Source: Rhodococcus sp. KRD197 (lineage in GTDB: Bacteria; Actinomycetota; Actinomycetes; Mycobacteriales; Mycobacteriaceae). From it: a DNA stretch of 64,000 bases. The notes below the pieces were generated by a model. That model saw only the letters and a list, made by a program, of their open reading frames with translations, did not search any database and was not told the origin of the DNA. Of this stretch, positions 35,090-42,531 are shown one piece after another; position 1 is the stretch's first letter, and each line of letters begins with the position of its first letter. The stretch lies in assembly GCF_017168235.1 (NCBI RefSeq), contig NZ_JABFAO010000002.1, forward strand, positions 672,183 to 736,182, given 5' to 3'. The position numbers and the translations under genes were made by a program.

Positions 35090-35410
35090 ATGTCGGTTGA
35101 ACTGCCTGGTCCGGTCCGTGCCGCCATCGATGCCGTGAATGCGAACGACTTTTCCGCGTTTTCGGCCTCGTTCACATCCGACGGCGTCGTCGACGACTGG
35201 GGGCGTGAATTTCGCGGCGCCGGCATTCGGTCCTGGAGTGACGCCGAGTTCATCGGCAAGAATGCCACGCTGGCAGTGGACAGTGTCGAAGTAGTCGGTG
35301 CCGACGTGACGGTGATCGCACAGGTAGGTGGCGACGGATTCAACGGGCCGAGCACCTTCATCTTCACCGTCGACGGGGACCTCGTGAGTGCAATGAAGAT
35401 CCGAGCTTAG
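35090..35410 (+). CDS. SnoaL/NTF2-like small protein
   Basis: 106 residues with the NTF2-like pattern: N-terminal helix AAIDAVNANDFSAFSASFT, central SWSDAEFIGKNATLAV and strands ending in TFIFTVDGDLVSAMKIRA. Such small cone-shaped proteins act as isomerases, cyclases or binders; catalytic residues are not evident. It has a GAAAGGA ribosome site; GTG at 35087 could be the start instead. It stands alone between the MocR and ClpP genes. Confidence 0.75.
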   Translation: MSVELPGPVRAAIDAVNANDFSAFSASFTSDGVVDDWGREFRGAGIRSWSDAEFIGKNATLAVDSVEVVGADVTVIAQVGGDGFNGPSTFIFTVDGDLVSAMKIRA

Positions 35411-35553
35411 CCCCCTCAGATCCAGCGTTCGTACTTCTTGATCGGTACGAGTTTCGGGAAGAACGCCCTGCGCAGATCCGCGTTGAGTGTCGATGCCGCC
35501 GCTCACAGCAGAACCGCTGGTAGTCAGAGCTATTGGTGGTCCAAGCTCGACCC

Positions 35554-36162
35554 ATGAGCGAAACCCCTCGAATGTTCCCACCCGATCTCCGCCGCCAACT
35601 CCTGCGCCATAGAGTCCTCGTGCTGGACGGCCCACTCGACGACGAGAACGGCACTGTCCTTACCACCCACCTGTTGACTCTCGCCGCCGAGAATTCCTCG
35701 GCCGATATAGCTCTGTGGATCCACTCACCCGGTGGATCGGTACCCGCCATGCTCGCTATTCGCGATGTGATGCGGCTCGTGCCCTGCGACGTCTCGACAC
35801 TCGCTCTCGGATTGGCCTGCAGCGCAGGCCAGTTTCTGCTGTCCTCGGGCACCCGGGGGAAGCGCTATGCCCTGCCGCATTCTCGGATTCTGATGCACCA
35901 GGGCTCGGCCGGAATCGGCGGATCGGCCGTCGAAGTGGAAGTGCAGGCCAACGACCTGCGGCACACCCGCGACACCGTCCTCGGTCTCATCGCCGAGGAC
36001 ACCGGACAAACGCGTGAACAGATCTTCGAGGACTCGTTGCACGACCGCTGGTTCACCGCCGAGGCTGCACGCGACTACGGGTTCGTGGACGAAATAGTCG
36101 ACTCGTTCGATCAGGTCATGCCTGCGCGCCGAGTGTCGTTCGGAATGGAGATGGCCCGATGA
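35554..36162 (+). CDS. ClpP protease subunit, catalytically complete paralogue
   Basis: A 202-residue ClpP-like subunit with the full triad: Ser90 in LACSAGQFLL, His115 in RILMHQGS, and Asp164 in HDRWFTAEAA. The oxyanion strand reads WIHSPGGSV. It is closest in style to mycobacterial ClpP1, but as an extra copy outside the usual tig-clpP1-clpP2-clpX locus. It overlaps the next ClpP gene by ATGA, implying equal synthesis and a mixed two-ring tetradecamer. ATG at 35554 is preferred to an in-frame upstream start. The Streptomyces clpP3-clpP4 operon is the closest known parallel. Confidence 0.9.
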   Translation: MSETPRMFPPDLRRQLLRHRVLVLDGPLDDENGTVLTTHLLTLAAENSSADIALWIHSPGGSVPAMLAIRDVMRLVPCDVSTLALGLACSAGQFLLSSGTRGKRYALPHSRILMHQGSAGIGGSAVEVEVQANDLRHTRDTVLGLIAEDTGQTREQIFEDSLHDRWFTAEAARDYGFVDEIVDSFDQVMPARRVSFGMEMAR

Positions 36163-36785
36163 GCACGTACACGATTCCCAACGTCGTCACCCGCGATTCT
36201 CGTGGTGAACGTGTCGTCGACGTCTATTCGCATCTGCTGAGCGAACGCATCGTCTACCTCGGCACCGGTATCGACGCCGGGGTGGCCAACGCAATGATCG
36301 CGCAGTTGTTGCACCTGGAGGCCGACTCGCCTGACCAGGAGATCTCCATGTACATCAACTGCGAAGGAGGCGACACAGCTGCCATGCTGGCTGTGTACGA
36401 CACGATGCAGTTCATCGGATCACCCATTGCGACAACATGTGTGGGCCAAGCTGTCGCTGCGGGGGCGGTGCTGCTCGCTGCCGGAGCGCCGGGTCGACGC
36501 TCGGCCTTGACGCACAGTCGCGTGGTGTTGCATCAACCTGCCGCACAGGGGCGCGGCACCATCCCCGACCTGATCCTCGCCGCGGACGAGGTCGTCCGGG
36601 TGCGGGCCGAAATGGAGGCGATTCTGGCGAAACACACCGGACGTGACGCGGCGAAGCTCCGTCACGACACCGACCGCGACCTGGTGCTGACGGCCCCGGC
36701 CGCACTCGAGTACGGCATCGTCGACCAGGTTCTCGAGGGGCGTCAGGCCGCCAGAAGTGTGGCGTCGCCGCGTGTGAGGTCGTGA
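36159..36785 (+). CDS. ClpP-like subunit lacking the catalytic serine
   Basis: 208 residues, ClpP2-like in sequence. The serine elbow, normally GQAAS followed by small residues, here reads CVGQAVAAGAVLLAAG, so the nucleophile position (100) is alanine. The oxyanion strand also differs (YINCEGG rather than NSPGG). His125 and Asp174 are still present. It probably assembles with the complete ClpP encoded upstream, giving one inactive and one active ring, or a structural/regulatory ring. The fold is intact and codon use is normal, so it is not simply decayed. Its 3' end overlaps the XRE gene by 43 bp. Confidence 0.9.
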   Translation: MSTYTIPNVVTRDSRGERVVDVYSHLLSERIVYLGTGIDAGVANAMIAQLLHLEADSPDQEISMYINCEGGDTAAMLAVYDTMQFIGSPIATTCVGQAVAAGAVLLAAGAPGRRSALTHSRVVLHQPAAQGRGTIPDLILAADEVVRVRAEMEAILAKHTGRDAAKLRHDTDRDLVLTAPAALEYGIVDQVLEGRQAARSVASPRVRS

Positions 36786-37045
36786 TGCGCGAGGCCGGAG
36801 ATCTCGGCTATCGATGTACCCAGCGCGCCGACGACGGCCGCAAGGATCTCGCTCGACGGGTCTTTGCGGCCGCGTTCGAGTTCCGACAGGTACTGCGGCG
36901 CAATGCCGGCGCGGGCGGCGGTATCGGCCAGAGTGTCTCCGCGGGCATGTCTGTGTGCGCGCAATCGTCGGCCAACCACCTCGCGCCACAACGGCTCCAC
37001 CGCGCGTGTTGCTCGACGCTCATCGATTCGAATGACCTCGCCCAT
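36743..37045 (-). CDS. XRE-type regulator, PopR/ClgR-like, ending in Ala-Ala
   Basis: A 100-residue protein with a Cro/CI helix-turn-helix (about 35-85: RGDTLADTAARAGIAPQYLSELERG). The C-terminus is ATLLAA. In Streptomyces the clpP3-clpP4 operon is activated by PopR, a small regulator degraded by ClpP through its two terminal alanines. The same arrangement here (ClpP pair, small regulator, terminal Ala-Ala) suggests a feedback loop in which the protease removes its own activator. It is convergent with and overlaps the serine-less clpP. The match rests on architecture, not alignment. Confidence 0.78.
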   Translation of the reverse strand: MGEVIRIDERRATRAVEPLWREVVGRRLRAHRHARGDTLADTAARAGIAPQYLSELERGRKDPSSEILAAVVGALGTSIAEISGLAHHDLTRGDATLLAA

Positions 37046-37091
37046 GACCGGACCCTAGCCTGCTGCTCGACGGGGTAGCGAGCGATTCTGC

Positions 37092-37217
37092 TCAGAGCAG
37101 AGAAGGCGGCTCGACAACTGTATTTCGAAGGAACTGCCGGTTGATGAATACTCGTTCCCATCGCTTGCGTCTTGCCGAATCCCAGTCTTGGGCGTGCAGC
37201 AAGGCGTTGAGCATCAT
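37092..37217 (-). pseudogene. C-terminal remnant of a Fic-type protein
   Basis: A 41-residue frame reads MMLNALLHAQDW, then ERVFINRQFLRNTVVEP before TGA. It lines up with the C-terminal winged helix of the intact Fic gene at 38854 (LNALAKEGLL, RLFINREFLRILVRPEG). DNA over about 37118-37150 is also close to that gene. The catalytic Fic core is absent. It is a leftover of a duplicated Fic gene. Nothing else is seen in the rest of the gap 37046-37419 apart from a block repeated at 40137. Confidence 0.65.
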
Positions 37218-37419
37218 TGTGTTCCACCTGAACAGTGCGCTCCAAGCGCGAGGCGCCTATCTCCGGGCAGTTGGCCGGTGAACCGAACACCGGGATTTGT
37301 CCCCGTCAGGCGGTGACTTCCGGCCCTACATTCGAGACAGCACAGCCGCCACTATCGACAGTGTGCATCACTCGAGCGCCGAGAATGGCACGGTTTCGAA
37401 AAGTTGGAGGAACCCCACG

Positions 37420-38430
37420 ATGAAAGCTGCTGTTGTCACCGAGTTCGGCGGACCCCTGGTCGTCAAGGACATCCCTGTTCCTGTACCCGCACCCGAGCAG
37501 GTCCTTGTGCGAATGGAGACCTGCGGGGTATGCCACACTGATATCCATGCTGCGCAGGGAGATTGGCCAGCGAAGCCGACGTTGCCGTTCGTTCCGGGTC
37601 ACGAAGGGATTGGCGTGATCGAGGCGGTCGGCTCGCAGGTCGATGCGAACCGGATTGGCGAACGCGTCGCTATCGCGTGGCTCGGGTCGGCGTGCGGGGA
37701 ATGCGATCACTGTGTCTCCGGATGGGAGACGCTGTGTGAGAGTCAGCAGAACAGCGGCTACTCGATCGACGGCGCGTACGCAGAATACGCTGTGGCACAC
37801 GCACGTTACGTGGTCCGCGTGCCCGACAGCATCTCCTCGTTCGATGCGGCACCTTTGACATGTGCTGGGGTGACCACCTACAAGGCCGTAAAGGTCGGCG
37901 GTGTCACTCCGGCTCAACGCGTCGCGATATTCGGTGTAGGCGGCCTCGGGCACATGGCCGTGCAGTACGCCAAGATCGCCGGCGGATTCGTCACGGCAGT
38001 CGACATCGAAGACGACAAGCTCGAACTCGCCCGTGAACTCGGTGCCGATCACACTGTCAACTCGTCGACGGTCGACCCCGTCGAGGCGATCAATGCGCAA
38101 GGTGGAGCGGACGTTGCCATCGTTTTGGCCGTCATCCCCAGCGTGTTCGATCAGGCCTTCCGTTCGCTTCGACGCGGCGGTCGACTGGTGTGCGTCTCGA
38201 TGCCCGCTCACGGTGTGTTCCCGGTTCCGATCTTCGAGACGGTGGTGGGCGGAATTTCGGTTCTCGGATCGATCGTCGGAACCCGGAAAGACCTGCGTGA
38301 GGTGTTCGCACTGCACGAGGCCGGGCGCACGACGGTGTCGGCAGTGTCGCGCAAACTGGACGACGTGAACGAGTGCTTCGACGACCTCATGGCCGGTCGA
38401 GTCACTGCTCGCCAGGTCTTCGAGTTCTGA
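37420..38430 (+). CDS. Zinc-dependent alcohol dehydrogenase (AdhP-like)
   Basis: A 336-residue medium-chain dehydrogenase. It has the catalytic zinc region TCGVCHTDIHAAQGDW and GHEGIG, structural zinc lobe CGECDHCVSGWETLC, and nucleotide loop FGVGGLGHMAVQYAK. It is typical of AdhP/AdhT ethanol-type enzymes using NAD. ATG at 37420 follows GGAGG with nine-base spacing. It lies between a Fic remnant and an intact Fic gene, unrelated to either, and may have come in with the rearranged segment. Confidence 0.88.
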   Translation: MKAAVVTEFGGPLVVKDIPVPVPAPEQVLVRMETCGVCHTDIHAAQGDWPAKPTLPFVPGHEGIGVIEAVGSQVDANRIGERVAIAWLGSACGECDHCVSGWETLCESQQNSGYSIDGAYAEYAVAHARYVVRVPDSISSFDAAPLTCAGVTTYKAVKVGGVTPAQRVAIFGVGGLGHMAVQYAKIAGGFVTAVDIEDDKLELARELGADHTVNSSTVDPVEAINAQGGADVAIVLAVIPSVFDQAFRSLRRGGRLVCVSMPAHGVFPVPIFETVVGGISVLGSIVGTRKDLREVFALHEAGRTTVSAVSRKLDDVNECFDDLMAGRVTARQVFEF

Positions 38431-38520
38431 TCTCGACACCGCCAGCGGATCAGCCATGGGGCACGCCCCCTATCGGCTCGTAATTGCCAGGTCAGCCTCC
38501 AATCCAAGGAGCGTGTGTCG

Positions 38521-38772
38521 ATGCGGAGTTTGAAAGGCTTGCTGACTGTTTTCGGTCTAGCGCTGGGGTTTGTGACGACCGTGGTACTCGCATTCCTTTC
38601 TGACGCGACATCGAGGTCGACTTTCGCTTTCGTCGACGAGAGCACCAGCTCGACTGGTGTGAGCTTCACCCAGACTCCACTGCTGTTCGTGGTCGGCGTT
38701 CCGCTCGTCTGTGCTGTGTTGGGGTGGATCACAGCCCTGATATTGACCAAGCGAGGGTGGGCAGTGTCGTAG
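38521..38772 (+). CDS. Small two-helix membrane protein
   Basis: 83 residues with two hydrophobic helices (LLTVFGLALGFVTTVVLAF and PLLFVVGVPLVCAVLGWITA) separated by a polar loop. AAGGAG lies nine bases ahead of ATG 38521; GTG 38515 is a possible earlier start. No family is recognised. Confidence 0.6.
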   Translation: MRSLKGLLTVFGLALGFVTTVVLAFLSDATSRSTFAFVDESTSSTGVSFTQTPLLFVVGVPLVCAVLGWITALILTKRGWAVS

Positions 38773-38793
38773 CCAGCACCACGCCGGGCCTGA

Positions 38794-38824
38794 TGTGTAA
38801 AGAATTGGGAGATTTCTTCACACA
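38794..38824. promoter_or_regulatory. Inverted repeat downstream of fic, TGTGTAAAGAA type
   Basis: TGTGTAAAGAA (38794-38804) and TTCTTCACACA (38814-38824) pair over 10 of 11 positions. The nonamer TGTAAAGAA recurs upstream of the fic gene at 39987. It could be a terminator for fic or a binding site of the Fic winged helix. Confidence 0.45.
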
Positions 38825-38853
38825 TTCAGTTGTCGTGTGAAGTTCTTTGCTAT

Positions 38854-39957
38854 TCACCCCTGAACTGGGGTGCCTTCCGGCCGGACCAGTATTCGAAGGA
38901 ACTCTCGGTTGATGAACAGTCGGTCCCGCCCGACCTTGTTTTCTTGCAGCAGACCTTCCTTTGCCAGCGCGTTCAGCCAGCTCGTCGCTGTCGGACGTGA
39001 GACGCCGCATCTCGAGACGACCGTGTTGATGCGGCAGTAGGGTTGCTCGAACAGCACCGATTGGAACTCCGAATCCGCGCCACCCTTCGAGACTGCACGG
39101 GCCCGGTGGCTGAAATCCTCCTGCAATGTCCGGATCGCCTCGATTTTGCGGAGCGTGTCGTTCGACGTCCGTTCGATACCTGCGAGGACGTAGAGCACCC
39201 ACGCCTCCCAGCCCGCTTCGGACGTCACGGCCAGCAGCAGGCGGTAGTAGTCATTTTTCGTGTCGATGATGTAGCGCGAGAGGTAGAGCACAGGCATTCT
39301 GAGCAGCCCCGCCTCGATGAGCAGCATGACGTTGAGGATTCGTCCGGTCCGGCCGTTGCCGTCGGCGAAGGGGTGGATAGCCTCGAACTGATAGTGGGCG
39401 ACGGCCATCCGTACCAGCGGGTCCATGCCGTCGTCCGCGTGCACGAAGCGTTCCCATTCGCTCAGTTTCTCCTCGATCAGGGCGCGACCTTCAGGAGGGC
39501 TGTACGTCACCTCGCCGGTAGCTGGGTTGCCGATACGAGTACCTGGAATCGCTCGAATCTGCATCTCACGGCCCTTGATCGTGCTGCAGACGTCGATCGC
39601 GGTGGCTGTGGTCAACCCGCGCTCGATCGTTCGATCGAAGGCCACTTTGAGGGCTGTCCGGTATCGAAGCGTCTCCCGGGTGGCTGGATCCGCTCCGGCG
39701 TCGTCATCCAGGTGGCGGAAGAGTTCGTCGGTCGTGGTGACGATATTCTCGATCTCCGAGCTTGCCTGCGCTTCCAGAAGCGGAATCGAGTTGATGAGCA
39801 CTGTCGGATTCGGTATCGATACAACCGCCTGGTCGAGCTTTGCGAGAGCGGTGTTTGCCGCGATGGCAGCCTTCAAGACCGCCCGGGTCTCCAGCACTTC
39901 GGTGCCCGGGGGTGGAGGAAGCTGATTGTATGGAGTGTCGGGTTGCCACGCGGTCAT
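38854..39957 (-). CDS. Fic-domain AMPylase-type protein with C-terminal winged helix
   Basis: A 367-residue Fic protein with the core motif HPFADGNGRTGR (catalytic His about 205). The N-terminal segment SSEIEN fits the inhibitory (S/T)xxxE(G/N) helix of class II Fic proteins, where Glu blocks ATP until relieved. The C-terminus (about 305-365) is a winged helix (CGVSRPTATSWLNAL) that may bind DNA. Such proteins transfer AMP to a target protein; the target is unknown. No antitoxin partner gene is adjacent, as expected with a built-in inhibitory helix. ATG at 39957. Confidence 0.9.
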   Translation of the reverse strand: MTAWQPDTPYNQLPPPPGTEVLETRAVLKAAIAANTALAKLDQAVVSIPNPTVLINSIPLLEAQASSEIENIVTTTDELFRHLDDDAGADPATRETLRYRTALKVAFDRTIERGLTTATAIDVCSTIKGREMQIRAIPGTRIGNPATGEVTYSPPEGRALIEEKLSEWERFVHADDGMDPLVRMAVAHYQFEAIHPFADGNGRTGRILNVMLLIEAGLLRMPVLYLSRYIIDTKNDYYRLLLAVTSEAGWEAWVLYVLAGIERTSNDTLRKIEAIRTLQEDFSHRARAVSKGGADSEFQSVLFEQPYCRINTVVSRCGVSRPTATSWLNALAKEGLLQENKVGRDRLFINREFLRILVRPEGTPVQG

Positions 39958-39986
39958 GGGTGGACGATCCCACGTATCGCATCACA

Positions 39987-40013
39987 TGTAAAGAAATGGC
40001 CTGATTTTTTACA
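39987..40013. promoter_or_regulatory. TGTAAA...TTTACA dyad upstream of fic
   Basis: TGTAAA (39987-39992) and TTTACA (40008-40013) flank a 15-bp centre, 30 bp upstream of the fic start. The nonamer TGTAAAGAA is the same as at 38796. It is a possible autoregulatory operator. Confidence 0.4.
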
Positions 40014-40611
40014 CGTTAGGGCAACGTGCAAAGTTTCTTGCTTGACCCCGTCGTCTACCTCGGTACTGGTAGGCACAGGGGCGCGGCATCACCCCCGACC
40101 TGATCCTGGCTGCCCACGACGGCCGCCAGGATCTCGCTCGACGGGGTAGCGAGCTATTCTGCTCAGAGCAGAGGTGACGTGCGTCGAACCTCGTCGCGAA
40201 TCGCCTCTGCCACGGTGTCTCGACAGCTCGATGTGAGTAGTTCCTACGGACGTAGTCGACGACGTATTGGCCCGGCAGTCCATCGAGGGCGACGAGGCAT
40301 GCCAGCGCGATACCTGTTCGCCCCAGACCGCCGCTACAGGAAATCTCGACCCGCTCGACTGTGCAGCGCTGCAACACTTCTCGAAGTACGCCCGCGAATG
40401 CCTGTTGATCGGAAGGCAACCAGAAGTCCCACCACCGCACCCATCGGCTGTCCCACTCGAACCCGGCAGGCTCCCTGCCCTGCAGATATACCCCGAGTTC
40501 CGGCGGCGGACCATTGGTAGCCGGATGGCGCAACCCTCGCCCCCGGATAAGGCGGCCGGAGGGCAATTGCATGACTCCAGGAGTGTTCACATCCCAAGTT
40601 GAACCCGGCAT
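40009..40611 (-). CDS. Tyrosine-phosphatase-like protein with an aberrant C-terminus
   Basis: 200 residues. Residues about 1-150 look like a small actinobacterial tyrosine/dual-specificity phosphatase: P-loop SCSGGLGRTGIALA (Cys nucleophile, Arg six later) and a final TPWQRRFATRF. The usual His before the Cys is Ser. After about residue 146 the frame enters antisense of the decayed clpP/regulator copy (40051-40173) and becomes Arg-rich, unlike any phosphatase tail. The natural end was probably lost in that rearrangement. ATG at 40611. It may be inactive or misfolded. Confidence 0.6.
   Translation of the reverse strand: MPGSTWDVNTPGVMQLPSGRLIRGRGLRHPATNGPPPELGVYLQGREPAGFEWDSRWVRWWDFWLPSDQQAFAGVLREVLQRCTVERVEISCSGGLGRTGIALACLVALDGLPGQYVVDYVRRNYSHRAVETPWQRRFATRFDARHLCSEQNSSLPRRARSWRPSWAARIRSGVMPRPCAYQYRGRRRGQARNFARCPNV
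40051..40173. repeat. Mosaic, internally deleted copy of the clpP/XRE region
   Basis: Four consecutive blocks match sequence 3.1-3.8 kb to the left in the same order and orientation. 40051-40071 resembles clpP bases about 36250-36270; 40073-40111 resembles 36543-36581; 40116-40145 matches 36831-36860 (one mismatch in 30); 40137-40173 matches 37066-37102 (one mismatch in 37). The last junction lies at GCTCGACGGG, present at both source sites. This is a duplicated segment shrunk by deletions. Confidence 0.85.
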
Positions 40612-40890
40612 CGAGGGTATTCCTGTCTACTGATCGGCGCGTTCCATCGGTGGCTTCGAAGGTCCTGTCCAGCGTGGACATTTTGACCACCGATCGTGAT
40701 CTTGTCTAGGACGGCATCGATGTCCCAGACGACGCAGCTGCCCGCCCCGGGGGCGCCTGAGACTACTCCTACTGCGAATGCGGCTGGTGCCGTAGCAGTC
40801 GAGCGCCGTTGCTGTCGGTTCGTTGGAATACAGTCCCCAGCGACCCGGGACCCTCCCCAACGAATTCCACTACGGGAAGGAAGCCTGCCC

Positions 40891-41229
40891 GTGCCAGCGC
40901 AAGCATGGATCACCCTCGTCGTCGGACTACTTGCCATCGTCGGCGTCGCCGGAACCGTCAGCCAACGCACTCGTGCCGACAACCGCGCCCAATCCTGGCA
41001 ACGCATCACCTGGTGCCTCGAGCGCACCGTCAGCGACAATCCCGATGAAGCCGCACTCGGCTGGACCGTGTTCGGCACCGTCGCGGCAACACCGTTTATA
41101 GCCAGGACCGATCGGCGGACGCTCCGTGCAATCGCAGACCGGGACATCGCCGCCGACAGCGACGACCTGGCGGAAACCGACGACAACAGCGACAATGGTC
41201 CTACTGCACACCGCGAGGAGCGCTCATGA
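40891..41229 (+). CDS. Hypothetical single-pass membrane protein
   Basis: 112 residues from GTG 40891, preceded by GGAAGGAAG. One N-terminal helix (ITLVVGLLAIVGVAGTV) is followed by a charged cytoplasmic part (SQRTRADNRAQSWQRITWCLERTV) and an acidic tail (DSDDLAETDDNSD). It overlaps the next small gene by ATGA, so they are coupled. It resembles proteins often carried on mobile or accessory regions, but no family is named. The 279-bp gap before it (40612-40890) holds no gene I can support. Confidence 0.6.
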   Translation: MPAQAWITLVVGLLAIVGVAGTVSQRTRADNRAQSWQRITWCLERTVSDNPDEAALGWTVFGTVAATPFIARTDRRTLRAIADRDIAADSDDLAETDDNSDNGPTAHREERS

Positions 41230-41393
41230 CCACCACCGAACCGCGCCGGGCCTGGACCCCCGAGCAACGCCGGAAGGTCCGCGCGGCTGCCGCCGGAGCC
41301 TCCATCAAACTTCGCGAATACGACAAGGAGCCCGTCCCGCAGTGGCTCCGCGACATTGCAGCAGGCAAGGACATCAAGCCGCCCGCGAACTGA
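41226..41393 (+). CDS. 55-residue basic protein coupled to the preceding gene
   Basis: ATG 41226 overlaps the stop of the upstream gene (ATGA) and ends at TGA 41393. The product is Ala/Arg-rich (AWTPEQRRKVRAAAAGAS) and ends KPPAN. No family is recognised. Translational coupling with the membrane protein supports a joint role. Confidence 0.55.
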   Translation: MTTTEPRRAWTPEQRRKVRAAAAGASIKLREYDKEPVPQWLRDIAAGKDIKPPAN

Positions 41394-41479
41394 CACACCG
41401 CACGACCCGACAGGCAGGCTTGGGTTTGCGTGACGCGCATGCCTTGGTCATGTCGAGGGGCTGACCGGGAAGGCACGTC

Positions 41480-41953
41480 ATGAACAATGACCTCGGTACG
41501 TGCAACGTACTGGACCCCGACGGATTGGCTGATGCAGCTCAGCTACTCGTCGACTTCAATCGAGAATACGACGATCCTGCGCCTGAACCCGATTGGCTTG
41601 CAGCCCATCTTGCGAAGCTCATCCATGCTGGCGATACGAGTGTGTTGACGTTCGGCGCCCCCGGGATCGGTGTGGCGGTCCTCCGTTTTCGGACCGGTAC
41701 GTGGACCGAGGCCCAGGAGGCGTACCTGGCCGAGTTCTACATCCAACCCGCTCACCGCGGCAAGGGTCACGGCACCGCGTTCCTCGACGGCGTCATCGCC
41801 CATGCGAAGGAACGGGGTGCCACGCAAATAGATCTGGCGACCAGCGCGGACGACGAGGCGGCCCGGCACGTCTACGAAAAACGGGGATTCGACTGTCACG
41901 AGGGTGGCCCAGGTGGTCCGACGTCCTTCTACTACGAACTCGAGATCGATTGA
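41480..41953 (+). CDS. GNAT-family N-acetyltransferase
   Basis: 157 residues with the acetyl-CoA loop RGKGHGTAFLDGVIAHAKERG and the C-terminal AARHVYEKRGF strand-helix typical of GNAT enzymes. It transfers an acetyl group to an unknown amine. ATG at 41480 stands 87 bp after the small basic gene. It is convergent with the rhodanese gene. Confidence 0.87.
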   Translation: MNNDLGTCNVLDPDGLADAAQLLVDFNREYDDPAPEPDWLAAHLAKLIHAGDTSVLTFGAPGIGVAVLRFRTGTWTEAQEAYLAEFYIQPAHRGKGHGTAFLDGVIAHAKERGATQIDLATSADDEAARHVYEKRGFDCHEGGPGGPTSFYYELEID

Positions 41954-41975
41954 CCCAGGATTCGAATCGGGTCGA

Positions 41976-42383
41976 CTACCCGTCGCACCCGCAGTTGGAC
42001 GGCAGCGTTGCCGGCTGGGCGTTCTTGCCCTCCGTCGCGTATCCGTCACGCCGCCACCAGTCGAGACCGCCCAGTAGCTCGGAGACGTCGAAACCCAACT
42101 CCAGCATGTTCATTGCGGCTTTCGTGGAGGCATTGCATCCGATTCCGTCACAGTAGGTGACGTACCGCCTATCCTTGGCGAACCCTTCCAACGTCGCCGA
42201 CGACATCGTGCGATGGGGCACGTTGATCGCGCCTGGGATGTGTTCCGCAAGAAAAGCATCACGGCTGCGACCGTCGATGACGACGACTCTGGATCCCTCC
42301 TGCTGCAATGCCGCGTATAGATCCGAGGAATCCGTCTCGTATGCCAGTTTGTTCCGATAGAAAGCCATCTGCTCCGAAGGCAT
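41976..42383 (-). CDS. Rhodanese-domain protein
   Basis: 135 residues. Rhodanese fold motifs: VVVIDGRSRDAFLAEHIPGAINVPH and the active-loop cysteine in VTYCDGIGCNAS. It transfers sulfane sulfur or reduces an arsenate-like substrate. ATG at 42383 is chosen over an in-frame upstream start. It is divergent from an Lrp-type regulator (148 bp), which may control it. The C-terminus ends in a short Cys-Gly-Cys tail, possibly metal-binding. Confidence 0.85.
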   Translation of the reverse strand: MPSEQMAFYRNKLAYETDSSDLYAALQQEGSRVVVIDGRSRDAFLAEHIPGAINVPHRTMSSATLEGFAKDRRYVTYCDGIGCNASTKAAMNMLELGFDVSELLGGLDWWRRDGYATEGKNAQPATLPSNCGCDG

Positions 42384-42531
42384 GCTGCCCCTTCCGTATT
42401 CACCGCTCGACAGCCTCGCTTGGCGGGCCGCGCCTGACACCGTCAACGCTAGATGCCGCGTATCGAGCAGGGAAGATGGACTTCACGGCATTGCGCGCTC
42501 TTGGCCGTCGATTCGGTGGCATTATCACTGG

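Noticed and set aside
35413..35490. Minus-strand 25-codon frame ending FFPKLVPIKKYERWI before the clpP pair
   Set aside because: Looks like the C-terminus of some lost enzyme, but the frame is closed by an in-frame stop and no family could be named; too short to call.
40587..41396. 269-codon minus-strand frame across 40.6-41.4 kb
   Set aside because: Antisense to two coupled small plus-strand genes with good ribosome sites; composition typical of a shadow frame.
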